Positions 27,089 to 34,956 of a stretch of DNA of 64,000 nucleotides are shown in pieces. Positions within the stretch are counted from its first letter, which is position 1; every line of letters begins with the position of its first letter. The notes beneath the pieces were generated by a model. It worked only from the letters and a program-made list of their open reading frames with translations. It ran no database searches and was not told the DNA's origin. The position numbers were made by a program, and so were the translations under genes. Source of the DNA: Tropicibacter sp. Alg240-R139 (GTDB lineage: Bacteria; Pseudomonadota; Alphaproteobacteria; Rhodobacterales; Rhodobacteraceae); the NCBI RefSeq assembly GCF_900537075.1, contig NZ_UNRA01000001.1, positions 434,001 to 498,000 on the forward strand, given 5' to 3'.

Positions 27089-27403
27089 ATGACAATACCC
27101 AAGTTATTTTGTGCGGCGGTGATTAGCGTTGGGCTGGCTTGCACCGGTGGTTCGATCGCTCTGGCTGCGGATGACGCCACCGCTGGGGCCGCTCCCAAAC
27201 CGGCTCCTCCGGCGCCGCCGCCTCCCAAAGATCAACCGCCCAAAAAGAACGCAAACGCACCCAAGAACCCACCACCACCGGCGCCTCCACCGCCGAAGGA
27301 TCAGCCGCCGAAGAAAAAGAATGCAAACGCGCCAAGCACAGCGCCTGCGCAACCTCCTACAAATCAACCGCCGCCCAAAAACGCGCCCAAGCCAGAAGGA
27401 TAA
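27089..27403 (+). CDS. Small secreted proline/lysine-rich protein
   Basis: A 104-residue low-complexity protein. A standard signal peptide (residues 1-26, ending in IALAAD) is followed by a repeat-built tail: 'PPPPKDQPPKKNANAP' at two places, spaced about 27 residues, plus further Pro, Lys and Asn. No folded domain is expected. Such tails can cross the periplasm or bind peptidoglycan, but function is unknown. The ATG at 27089 follows GAGGA; an upstream in-frame extension of 25 codons is rejected for lack of an SD. Confidence 0.65.
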   Translation: MTIPKLFCAAVISVGLACTGGSIALAADDATAGAAPKPAPPAPPPPKDQPPKKNANAPKNPPPPAPPPPKDQPPKKKNANAPSTAPAQPPTNQPPPKNAPKPEG

Positions 27404-27999
27404 TAGCAAAAGCGCATGAAATTCTCGGGTTTGCCCGCGTCTGCGGGCAAACTGCTTGGCTGCGAACGATGACCTAAAGCTGGTGCCTCGATTTACCGAG
27501 AGCGCCTGAGGTTTGTGCCTGTGACATGCCATGTCCGGGCTAGGGTGTTGAAAGCCTACCCTGCGGTGCCAGCCCGGGCTCTAGCCAAGGCTTTCTGTAA
27601 AAAAAAAACCGGATACTTGGACAAAGTTGTCTAACAGGGAACCATCTGTTTCCAGTTTTTGATGGTGGTAAGAAAGCACAGTGCTTTCAATCAGTGGAAT
27701 GCTGACTGCTGTATCGACCATGATCCTTTGATCCATCAACATACTGAACCTGATGCAGAAACCATATCTACGTACGCCTGCCGGTTTGGATCTCGGCGGC
27801 CCATGCTATCAGGGTCAAAGGTAGAGTTATCCTAAGGCCGCCCCGAACCGATTGATTGGCACGCGGCCCGCACGCATGACGCTCAAACGCTAGCAACGCA
27901 GGGGCATTGTCAGAAAACTGTCATCTTTTGGTTGCCATTGGCACAATTTGTCTGGATGACAGGTGCAACCGACTCCTCAAGACTTCCAAGGGTTCTCTG
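27404..27999. other. Intergenic region upstream of psd
   Basis: About 600 bases without a gene. It contains the hairpin 27429-27452. Further right, GAAAGCCT (27550-27557) pairs with AGGCTTTC (27588-27595) around the palindrome AGCCCGGGCT (27571-27580). An A-rich run follows at about 27598-27609. The psd promoter should lie in the last 150 bases. Confidence 0.5.
27429..27452 (+). terminator. Hairpin after the Pro-rich protein gene
   Basis: GTTTGCCCGC (27429-27438) pairs with GCGGGCAAAC (27443-27452), loop GTCT; no T-tract. The 16-mer at 27428-27443 recurs exactly at 60233-60248. Confidence 0.5.
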
Positions 28000-28692
28000 A
28001 TGAACATGCTCAAGATCGTGGCGGTGCCCATGCACCCCGAAGGCCGCAAATTTGTGGCCACATTTGCCGCTATCAGCGTTGCGGCAGGGTTGCTCTTTGA
28101 GCCGCTCTTTTGGATTGGGCTGGGGCTGACGGTCTGGTGCTATTACTTCTTCCGCGATCCTGTGCGCTCTGTTCCTGTGGATGACAGTTTGCTCGTGTCA
28201 CCAGCTGATGGGATGGTGTCCCTGATTACCGAAACTGTGGCCCCGCCTGAGTTGGAGTTGGGGGACGAACCGCGCATGCGCGTTTCCGTATTCATGAACG
28301 TGTTCAATTGTCATGTAAACCGCGCACCCTTTTCGGGCACCGTCAGCAAGATCGTCTACCACCACGGAAAGTTCCTCAACGCCTCGCTCGACAAGGCCAG
28401 CGAGCACAATGAGCGCAATGTGCTGGCCATCCGCCGAGATGACGGCACCGACATTGCAGTCGTGCAAATCGCGGGTCTGGTCGCGCGCCGAATTGTTTGT
28501 TTCGTGAAAGAAGGCGAGCGTGTTACCACAGGCGGACGGTTCGGCCTGATCCGCTTTGGCAGCCGACTGGACATCTACCTGCCGCCCGGAGTACAACCTC
28601 TGGTCACTTTGGGGCAGACCACAACCGCGGGCGAGACCATTCTGGCACAGCTGGGCGGTGAGCAAACGAGACGATCGGGAAATATGGTATGA
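28000..28692 (+). CDS. psd: Phosphatidylserine decarboxylase, short (archaeal-type) form
   Basis: A 230-residue proenzyme. It has an N-terminal membrane helix pair ('[20 protein letters not shown]'), '[12 protein letters not shown]', '[10 protein letters not shown]', '[17 protein letters not shown]' and the self-cleavage Gly-Ser in [14 protein letters not shown], which yields the pyruvoyl group. It decarboxylates phosphatidylserine to phosphatidylethanolamine at the inner membrane. The ATG at 28000 follows AAGGG. A four-base overlap (ATGA) links it to pssA, as commonly found in alphaproteobacteria. Confidence 0.95.
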   Translation: MNMLKIVAVPMHPEGRKFVATFAAISVAAGLLFEPLFWIGLGLTVWCYYFFRDPVRSVPVDDSLLVSPADGMVSLITETVAPPELELGDEPRMRVSVFMNVFNCHVNRAPFSGTVSKIVYHHGKFLNASLDKASEHNERNVLAIRRDDGTDIAVVQIAGLVARRIVCFVKEGERVTTGGRFGLIRFGSRLDIYLPPGVQPLVTLGQTTTAGETILAQLGGEQTRRSGNMV

Positions 28693-29420
28693 ATTCACGC
28701 TCACCCTGGCCGCAAGGCGGTCCGCTCAAGCGCAACATCCCCAATGCATTGACGATCCTGTCGCTGTGTTCGGGGCTGACGTCGCTGCGGATGACGCTGA
28801 CCGACCGGGTGGAGCCTGCAATTTACTTTATCTTGATCGCGATTGTTCTGGACGGTCTGGACGGTCGCGCCGCCCGACATCTGAACGCCGAAAGTCATTT
28901 TGGAGCCGAGCTGGATTCGCTGGCCGATTTCCTGTGCTTTGGGATCGCACCGGGCATGTTGGTCTATACCTTCATGTTTCACGGCACCCAGATGGGCGGA
29001 ATCGGCTGGGTGGCTTGCATGCTGCTTGTGGTGTGCTGCATGCTGCGGCTTGCGCGTTTCAACGTCTCCGGGGCTGAGGTGGCAGAGACTGGCCAGCCGG
29101 TATTCACCGGCGTTCCTGCACCCGCAATAGCCTTTCTGGCGCTGATGCCAATCTACTTGCTGCAGTGCGGTTTTACCGCGACTGGGTTCTTTCACTATAT
29201 CTTTGTGTTCTATTTGGTTGGGGTCAGCTTTCTAGCTGTAAGCCGAATTCCCACGTTCTCACCCAAGATGGTCTCGTGTCACACTGCCGGATCACGGGTA
29301 ATCGCGGCGCTTGGGCTAGTCGCACTGCTGCTGATGATGTCCGTCACTTGGTATGCCTTTGTGCTGCTGGCCGCTGTTTACCTGCTGTCGATCCCGTTCT
29401 TGGCGCGCCACTTCCGCTGA
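28689..29420 (+). CDS. pssA: CDP-diacylglycerol-serine O-phosphatidyltransferase
   Basis: A 243-residue integral membrane CDP-alcohol phosphatidyltransferase. The catalytic motif is [15 protein letters not shown] followed by [11 protein letters not shown] (DGxDGxxAR...GxxxDxxxD). The N-terminal '[20 protein letters not shown]' is typical of PssA. It makes phosphatidylserine, the substrate of the Psd encoded just upstream. At least six hydrophobic segments are visible. No strong terminator was seen before the convergent protease gene. Confidence 0.95.
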   Translation: MNSRSPWPQGGPLKRNIPNALTILSLCSGLTSLRMTLTDRVEPAIYFILIAIVLDGLDGRAARHLNAESHFGAELDSLADFLCFGIAPGMLVYTFMFHGTQMGGIGWVACMLLVVCCMLRLARFNVSGAEVAETGQPVFTGVPAPAIAFLALMPIYLLQCGFTATGFFHYIFVFYLVGVSFLAVSRIPTFSPKMVSCHTAGSRVIAALGLVALLLMMSVTWYAFVLLAAVYLLSIPFLARHFR

Positions 29421-29584
29421 CCCTTTCTCAATGGCTTTTGGCAATTCAGGCGACAGGGATACAAACGCGTATCTCTGCTCGAACATTGCGCGAAACCACC
29501 GAAAGAGACGATTGTGGATCTAACGCCTTTCTGATGGCAATCGCCCTTGCGCCGCCTGTGTTTCACTGATCGTCAAGACCTAAG

Positions 29585-30970
29585 TTAGTTTGTGAGGCCA
29601 CCGACGGCAGCCACCGCACTTGGTATGCCAGCTCCGAAAACACTGTCTTTGCCAGGCTTACCAAGATCGGTCGCGCTGTTTTCCAGCAATGCCCTAAGCG
29701 TCGCATAGTCGGCCTGAGGATTGGCTGACAAAGTCAACGCGGCGATCCCACTGATGTATGCCGTCGCCAGCGAGGTACCTGAAGAAGTTCGGAACCCCGA
29801 GCCACGCCCCAACACCAAAAGGCCGACACCTGGGGCCGCTATGTCAACGTGATCGCCGGTATTTGCCTGGGAATAGATCTGGTTTTCCGTATCGGTTGCA
29901 GTCACGGAGACCACAGTTTCATAGCCAGCCGGAAAAAGCGCTGCGGCCTCAGGCCCATCGTTGCCAGCGGCAGCAACCGGCAGGATATTTCGCTTCTTTG
30001 CTCCCTCCATTGCGTCTTTCAACAAAGGATCAGCAGGGCCTGCAAAGCTCATGTTTAGGATGTCGACATTCTGCTTGTGAGCCACATTTGTGGCCTCCAG
30101 AATTGTCCATGTGTTTCCAACAGTTTTGCCCGCCGCATCTTTTGAAAAGGCCGCAATGCTGACGATCTCTGCGGCAGGAGCAACCCCAGTCAGCTTTGCA
30201 TCTGCGGCCAAAATACCCGCAATCGATGTGCCGTGAGGATCAATATTGCCGCCCTCATCAGTGACATCAAACGAAGAGATGCGTGTGTTTGAAAGCTCTG
30301 AATGTGTCCCATCCACCGCCGTATCAATGACTGCGATGCGTGTATTGCGCCCCTTTGTTCTGGCGTGGGCTTCGCTCAAACCGACTTTGTCATTGCCAAA
30401 CTGGGGGAGCTTGGTGCTGCTGTCGCTTTGCTGAAGCACATACAAGTAATTCGGCTGGGCGTTTACCACTGCCGCACTAGCTTCAAGTCGTTCGATCACT
30501 GTTCGCACATCGACGCCAGGAGAAAGCCGGTACCGATGGACCGTAACGCCGGGCAAAACAAATGTGCGCCCTTGCAAGTGCGTCATACCCAGCCCCCTGA
30601 TCGCCCGATTCCGCGCCCCCGACGTCGAAGAAAGCTGAAACCTGACGATTACTTCGTCGGCAATAAACCGTGTTTCCTCCGCGGGCGGTTGTCCGCTCGG
30701 CGCCGTTTCAACAACGCGTCGGGGTCTTGGTTGACTTCTTCTTACCGGTGTCGGTGCGGTGGTCGCTTTTCTCTGGGTTGTGGGTCTTGTCTGTTTCTTC
30801 TTGGGTGGTGCAGCACTTTGAGGTTTGGACGTCTTCGCCGGGGATAGGATTTCCGCGTTCCCCCCTTCGCCGCCTTCCGAAAGTGCAAACTGCGCCGGTA
30901 GTGCCATCGCGTAAGCGAGGACTAAAATGCCTAAGTAGCGTGTTGATGTGCAGGTGATTTTCTTAAGCAC
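29585..30970 (-). CDS. Secreted subtilisin-like (S8) serine protease
   Basis: About 461 residues from the GTG at 30970, which has GGGAGG seven bases upstream; an ATG at 30988 has no SD. After a signal peptide the mature N-terminus begins near 'SEGGEGGNAE', then a Lys/Pro/Arg-rich linker (about residues 45-90) and an inhibitor-like propeptide (about 100-175). The S8 catalytic triad is complete: Asp216 in AVIDTAVDGTH, His246 in DPHGTSIAGIL, and Ser399 in SSGTSLATAYISG; the oxyanion Asn is in AAGND. It is the last gene of the sigma/anti-sigma operon. A role in processing surface proteins or regulating the anti-sigma factor is inference. Confidence 0.9.
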   Translation of the reverse strand: MLKKITCTSTRYLGILVLAYAMALPAQFALSEGGEGGNAEILSPAKTSKPQSAAPPKKKQTRPTTQRKATTAPTPVRRSQPRPRRVVETAPSGQPPAEETRFIADEVIVRFQLSSTSGARNRAIRGLGMTHLQGRTFVLPGVTVHRYRLSPGVDVRTVIERLEASAAVVNAQPNYLYVLQQSDSSTKLPQFGNDKVGLSEAHARTKGRNTRIAVIDTAVDGTHSELSNTRISSFDVTDEGGNIDPHGTSIAGILAADAKLTGVAPAAEIVSIAAFSKDAAGKTVGNTWTILEATNVAHKQNVDILNMSFAGPADPLLKDAMEGAKKRNILPVAAAGNDGPEAAALFPAGYETVVSVTATDTENQIYSQANTGDHVDIAAPGVGLLVLGRGSGFRTSSGTSLATAYISGIAALTLSANPQADYATLRALLENSATDLGKPGKDSVFGAGIPSAVAAVGGLTN

Positions 30971-30991
30971 GGTCGTCCCTCCCAGCATGTT

Positions 30992-31654
30992 CTAGTTTAC
31001 AGGCAGTGCGAATTCGAAAACGTCTGCTTTGGCACCCGTTCTTTCGGCAAGATCTTCAACCGATTGAAACTCCAATTCATACAGACCGTCAGCGGTTGGT
31101 CCCTTTATGACCTGTCCACTGTTTTCCTTTAGAAACGCATCGATGTCGGCCCAGGATACATCAGATTTGAATTTTACCAGCATACGCGCCTTGTCACTGG
31201 CGACAGCCTCTCCTCCGGTTGCTGTTTGATATTGATTGGGTTGCTGGCTTCCTACGACATAGGAAATAATCCCGACCGCCGGTACCAACACCACAAACAT
31301 AGCCATAACAAAGGCATAGGCGCGCGGCTTAGCAGGAAACAGAACAGAGAGCAGGCGGGCGATCGCGCCTTCACCCACAGCTTGCGGCTCGACGCTCGTT
31401 TCCGGCTCCGTCTGTTCAGCGTGCAAAGCAGCCTTGAACCGTTCCGCCATGGAAACAGGTACTTCCTCCTCGGATAGCAGTTCAACCACGGCGGCCTGGT
31501 CTTCCAAAACAAGATCAAATTCGCGCGCAAGCTCTTCATCCAGGGCCAACGCCGCTTCGACTTTTTGGCTGTCTTCATTGTCCAGCGTGCCATTTGCATA
31601 CCATGGCAACAGCAAGGACAGTTCTTGTCTTTCGGTTTCGCTCAGAGTGCTCAT
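30992..31654 (-). CDS. Membrane-anchored anti-sigma factor-like protein
   Basis: A 220-residue protein with the anti-sigma pattern: a cytoplasmic helical N-terminus with 'LLPWYANGTLDNEDSQKVEA' (anti-sigma domain without a Cys/His zinc site), one membrane helix (about residues 113-136, 'AYAFVMAMFVVLVPAVGIIS') and a ~80-residue outer domain. The outer domain reads 'ARMLVKFKSDVSWADIDAFL', an alternation of strands and helices like the protease-inhibitor propeptide fold. The ATG at 31654 overlaps the sigma-factor stop by four bases. The pairing with an ECF sigma gene and a protease suggests stimulus-driven release of the sigma factor. Confidence 0.8.
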   Translation of the reverse strand: MSTLSETERQELSLLLPWYANGTLDNEDSQKVEAALALDEELAREFDLVLEDQAAVVELLSEEEVPVSMAERFKAALHAEQTEPETSVEPQAVGEGAIARLLSVLFPAKPRAYAFVMAMFVVLVPAVGIISYVVGSQQPNQYQTATGGEAVASDKARMLVKFKSDVSWADIDAFLKENSGQVIKGPTADGLYELEFQSVEDLAERTGAKADVFEFALPVN

Positions 31655-32214
31655 GGCCACCCCCTATCAAGACCTTGCTTGGCCATCTCTGCGGACAATT
31701 GTTTGCGTGCGTGAAAAGTCCTGGTTTTGACAGTGTTCTTCGGAATATCGAGGACCTCTGAAACCTCTTCAATGGACTTTTCGTGATAGTAAATCAGTTC
31801 CAGAATGATCCGGTGATCCCGTGAAAGGGATGCGATACACCGCTTGATCGCGGCCCCTTTGTCCCGTTTTTGCGTGACCATTTCCGGGTCATCTGCATCA
31901 TCTGCGAGCGCATCCAGGATCTGTTCAGACTTTGAATGAACCGGCTTTCGCTTGCGAACCTCTGAAAGTGCTTTGTACCTGGCGATGCCCAAAAGCCAAC
32001 TTGAAACCTTGGAGCGCCCTTCGTAAGCGGATGCCTTGTGCCAAACCTCGATGAAGACGTCATTTGTAAGGTCTTCGGCGGCTGCAGCGTCATTCACGTA
32101 GCGTCGGACAAAGTGAAAAACCCGCTTGTTGTACCGTTGATAAAGAACCCCTATCGCCTGCCGATCGCCGTTGGCGACCTTTGAAAGCTGCCGATGATCG
32201 TCGTCTGCCGACAT
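31651..32214 (-). CDS. ECF-family RNA polymerase sigma factor
   Basis: A 187-residue ECF sigma factor. Region 2 includes 'ALYQRYNKRVFHFVRRYV'-like sequence (IGVLYQRYNKRVFHFV) and 'LTNDVFIEVWHKASAYEGRS'; region 4 has 'SLSRDHRIILELIYYHEKSI', 'VSEVLDIPKNTVKTRTFHAR'. The ATG at 32214 follows GAGG; the 49-codon extension to 32361 runs through a stem-loop and is rejected. It heads the operon sigma-antisigma-protease, with each junction overlapping or touching. Target promoters are not identified; no clear -35/-10 pair was found upstream of the neighbouring repeat-protein gene. Confidence 0.92.
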   Translation of the reverse strand: MSADDDHRQLSKVANGDRQAIGVLYQRYNKRVFHFVRRYVNDAAAAEDLTNDVFIEVWHKASAYEGRSKVSSWLLGIARYKALSEVRKRKPVHSKSEQILDALADDADDPEMVTQKRDKGAAIKRCIASLSRDHRIILELIYYHEKSIEEVSEVLDIPKNTVKTRTFHARKQLSAEMAKQGLDRGWP

Positions 32215-32355
32215 TCCCTGCCTCGCCCGTATCCCTTTGGTCACTGTAACCGGGTGCGACCGGTAGAGCAAAACGGGCATGGGAGCTGCGAATGTTTTGG
32301 TCAAAATCATCTTCTGCAAAGCCGGAGTAACGGGCCTGATTCTATCAACCCGGCT

Positions 32356-32478
32356 GATCACGCCGTCAGTCTTTGGACTGATGAAGGCGTGATCTGGGCG
32401 TGTCCTCTGCCCGAGTACATAGGCAGCTCATTTTCGCGGTTCGGTCATCTTGTTGGACCATCCGACCGATCCGCGAAA
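32356..32478 (-). other. Two strong tandem hairpins between repeat-protein and sigma genes
   Basis: Hairpin one pairs 32432-32446 with 32464-32478: a 15-bp stem with one mismatch and a 17-base loop. Hairpin two pairs GATCACGCC (32356-32364) with GGCGTGATC (32386-32394), with an inner CAGTC/GACTG stem. No T-tracts flank them. They probably separate the transcript of the secreted repeat protein from that of the sigma operon. Confidence 0.6.
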
Positions 32479-32490
32479 TCTGGACTAGTC

Positions 32491-33084
32491 TTACCGGTCG
32501 TTGCTCGTCACGGTGCGGCTGCTTCCATCCGGATTGTGGATGGTGATGAACGCGGTGGTCGGACGCGTGGGGGTTGTTACCGTGTGCGACGATCCATCCG
32601 GATAGTGCCGGGTAGCAGAGTCCGCCCGACGGCTGGGCTCGGTGACGGTGCGGCTGCTGCCGTCGGGGTTAAACATGGTGATGAACGCTGTAAGTGGACG
32701 GACAGGGTTGATCACGGTGTGGGACGACCCATCCGGGAAGTGACGTGTGGCAGAATCCACCCGGCGGCTGGGTGTCGTGACGGTGCGGCTGGTCCCATCG
32801 GGGTTAAAGATGGTGATGAAAGGATTGCGGTTCCGGTTGACCTGCTGTTGACCGACAACACGACCGTTTTTCTTACGGGTGACTGCGACAGTATTCGCGC
32901 CATTGCGACCGCGCACTGTAGTGGTCGAACCATCGGCATTTCTGGCCGAGGCCGAGCTGAAGCGACCTTCACCGCCTTCGCCGCCGCCTTCTCCGGCGTA
33001 TGACATGTTGGTTGACAGGCTGGTGGCAACGATGGCTGCGGCCAGAGTGGACATGAAGGTTTTGTTGAAGGTCGAGGTGAACAT
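32491..33084 (-). CDS. Secreted tandem-repeat protein with PDG-SRTVT repeats
   Basis: A 197-residue exported protein. A signal peptide (residues 1-30) is followed by a Gly/Glu stretch GEGGGEGGEG (31-40), the same kind of sequence that begins the mature protease in the sigma operon. The C-terminal half is 2.3 copies of a 45-residue repeat with NPDG at residues 94, 139 and 184. Each repeat holds two sub-repeats: 'NPDGSSRTVT' and 'HFPDGSSHTV'. The pattern recalls beta-strand-turn (YD/RHS-like) repeats, but I recognise no family. The ATG at 33084 follows GGAG. Its position next to an ECF sigma/protease operon suggests it is a target or substrate. Confidence 0.8.
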   Translation of the reverse strand: MFTSTFNKTFMSTLAAAIVATSLSTNMSYAGEGGGEGGEGRFSSASARNADGSTTTVRGRNGANTVAVTRKKNGRVVGQQQVNRNRNPFITIFNPDGTSRTVTTPSRRVDSATRHFPDGSSHTVINPVRPLTAFITMFNPDGSSRTVTEPSRRADSATRHYPDGSSHTVTTPTRPTTAFITIHNPDGSSRTVTSNDR

Positions 33085-33816
33085 TTTTGATCTCCGTAAG
33101 TTTCAGCCATGCGGCTTGTTTTGTTGCGTTACGGTGATGTGTCGTTTGGGGATCGAAAAAGGTTCAAACAAAGTTGGAAAAATTTCCAAAAAAGGGCGTC
33201 AATATTTTACAAATAAATGATATTATTTCTCCACGCCGCTTCGGAATTGATCTTCTGCTGAGCGTTGTTAACTCTTCCGGAGCGCAGGCTCTTTGTAGCG
33301 TCAGGGGTCGTTATGATTGTCAAAGGTGTTTCGTTCACGCACGCATCCAGCACGTAGCTGTGGAATCTCTCTTCAAGGTTCCCCTGCGCAGATGCAACGA
33401 ACTATGCGCCGACTCAATCCTGCAGTTTTCCTGCCACCGCAGGGCGGCACCCAATGGCGGCTCGCCCCTTTCATCGCAGAGCTCATTTAGCGTTTGCGTT
33501 CTTCCATTTTGAAGGGAGCCTCGGCTTGGCTCAACGTGAACGCTTACAACCGAAAGTGGGTGCTAATTGGGCCCGTACAATGCTAGGTATCATCGTCGAT
33601 GGCGTTGCGCCTGAAACTCGAAAGCCGAGAGATCATTGTGTTTGCCGCACCCACGCAAACCCTTTGAAACCCATGAAAAAATCGCACAGCCGAAAAAACG
33701 CCGGTGTTTCCTCAACAAATCCACAGTTTCTTGACAAGGAAACACCTGTTACTCGCAGTTGTACCGCGTGCGGACGTTACTGCCTAGCCTGCCCGCTGAG
33801 AAACGGGCATGCGCTA
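33085..33816. other. Intergenic region, 730 bases, partly A/T-rich
   Basis: No gene is supported on either strand. A palindrome TTGGAAA-AA-TTTCCAA is at 33174-33189, about 90 bases upstream of the repeat-protein start, and may be an operator. The long plus-strand frame through here is a shadow of the small gene at 34234. Confidence 0.5.
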
Positions 33817-34077
33817 TTAGCTCATCCCCAGGGCTTCTTTGTACATTTCAAGAACTGCTTCTTCCTCGGCAATGTCGTCCTTGTCGCGCTTGCGCAGCGC
33901 GATAACCTTGCGCATCACCTTAGTGTCGTAGCCACGCGCTTTTGCCTCGGCCATCACCTCTTTCTGCTGCTCGGCGATGTCCTTCTTCTCGACATCCAAC
34001 CGTTCCATCCGTTCGACAAATTGGCGCAGTTCACCCGCGGTCACGCGGTAGTTGGCTTCGGACTGGGACTCTTCCAT
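33817..34077 (-). CDS. gapR: GapR family nucleoid-associated protein (DUF2312)
   Basis: An 86-residue helical protein matching DUF2312/GapR: 'YRVTAGELRQFVERMERLDV', 'EKKDIAEQQKEVMAEAKARG', 'DTKVMRKVIALRKRDKDD' and 'EEEAVLEMYKEALG'. GapR binds A/T-rich, overtwisted DNA and helps replication and chromosome segregation in alphaproteobacteria. The ATG at 34077 follows GGAG; an ATG eight codons earlier is less likely. Confidence 0.92.
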   Translation of the reverse strand: MEESQSEANYRVTAGELRQFVERMERLDVEKKDIAEQQKEVMAEAKARGYDTKVMRKVIALRKRDKDDIAEEEAVLEMYKEALGMS

Positions 34078-34233
34078 GTTCACTTCTCCGTCGATGTGCA
34101 AATTGAGGCGTCACGCGAGATACATCGCCCCTGCCCTTGCCGCAAGCACGCATTGACGCATCTGTCGTTCGGGTTGCGCAAAAGGCCTCAATCCGCTAAC
34201 CGCAACGCCGAAACTGTCAACGATAGGTGCACC

Positions 34234-34452
34234 ATGTTCGAAATGATTGTCTGGGGCGGTGCGGCACTGTCCTTGGCCGGGCTTGTTGGCCTGATCTGGT
34301 GCATTCTGCGCGTAAACAAAGCGCGCAAGGCCAACCTTAGCGATGACGGGCTGCGCGCAGCTGTTCAAGGCGTGCTGCCTTGGAACCTGGGCTCGTTGTT
34401 TCTGTCGGTCCTGGGCCTCATGATGGTGATCATGGGCATCTCGCTTGGATGA
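34234..34452 (+). CDS. Small two-helix membrane protein
   Basis: A 72-residue protein with two membrane segments: 'MIVWGGAALSLAGLVGLIWC' and 'LGSLFLSVLGLMMVIMGISL', joined by a basic/acidic loop 'RVNKARKANLSDDG'. An AGG lies eight bases before the ATG. Function unknown; conserved-looking composition but no domain. It is divergent from gapR. Confidence 0.7.
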   Translation: MFEMIVWGGAALSLAGLVGLIWCILRVNKARKANLSDDGLRAAVQGVLPWNLGSLFLSVLGLMMVIMGISLG

Positions 34453-34475
34453 TCAGGGCTTACGAGCCCGGTTAC

Positions 34476-34691
34476 TCAGATTGGCATGTTGTCAAAGCGG
34501 GCCTCGATCGCCTCGTCGCACAGTACCGCATCCAACCGCTTGAGCCGAGCAGGAACATGTGCGCCATTTGTGCGCAAGTTCTCGATCACCCTGCTCAGCT
34601 TGGGTTGCAGTTCCAGCCGCAAGGATTGATTGGCGCCATTCAACCGCGCCTCGATCGTTTCGGCCTGTTGCAAAAGTTCATGATCTGACAT
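34476..34691 (-). CDS. Small helical protein of unknown function
   Basis: A 71-residue protein, mostly helical: 'HELLQQAETIEARLNGANQS' and 'PKLSRVIENLRTNGAHVPAR'. GGAGGATC precedes the ATG at 34691. No membrane segment. It runs convergent to the small membrane protein gene. I recognise no family. Confidence 0.65.
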   Translation of the reverse strand: MSDHELLQQAETIEARLNGANQSLRLELQPKLSRVIENLRTNGAHVPARLKRLDAVLCDEAIEARFDNMPI

Positions 34692-34852
34692 TTCGATCCT
34701 CCCCTATAAGTCGATTAGACCAGATACGGGTAACAAGAATACAAAACCGGCTGATTTTTGATGGCATCCCGCGATACGCCCAAATCCACAGCACAGCCAG
34801 GTGATTTGGCCTACTAATGTGGCAATGCTAACATCCAACAAAGACTTGTCGC

Positions 34853-34868
34853 CTTGACCCACGTCAAG
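34853..34868. promoter_or_regulatory. FNR/Dnr-like palindrome upstream of the sulfide operon
   Basis: CTTGACCCACGTCAAG is a perfect 6-bp inverted repeat with TTGAC-N4-GTCAA, the spacing of FNR/Dnr/FnrL boxes. It is about 90 bases upstream of the blh start. It may link the operon to low oxygen. Confidence 0.55.
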
Positions 34869-34956
34869 CGCGATGCTGTGAATCCAACATCAAACCCTAT
34901 TGCAACACATTCAGCCACCCATATATGATAATGCGAGACATCGCGGGGAGAGATCC

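Noticed and set aside
26713-27228. Minus-strand frame of 171 codons starting with Gly/Ala
   Set aside because: Antisense shadow of the Pro-rich secreted protein; no SD.
33454-34452. Plus-strand open frame of 332 codons
   Set aside because: Only the last 72 codons (from 34234) have an SD, membrane-protein pattern and proper start; the rest overlaps gapR in antisense and has no domain.
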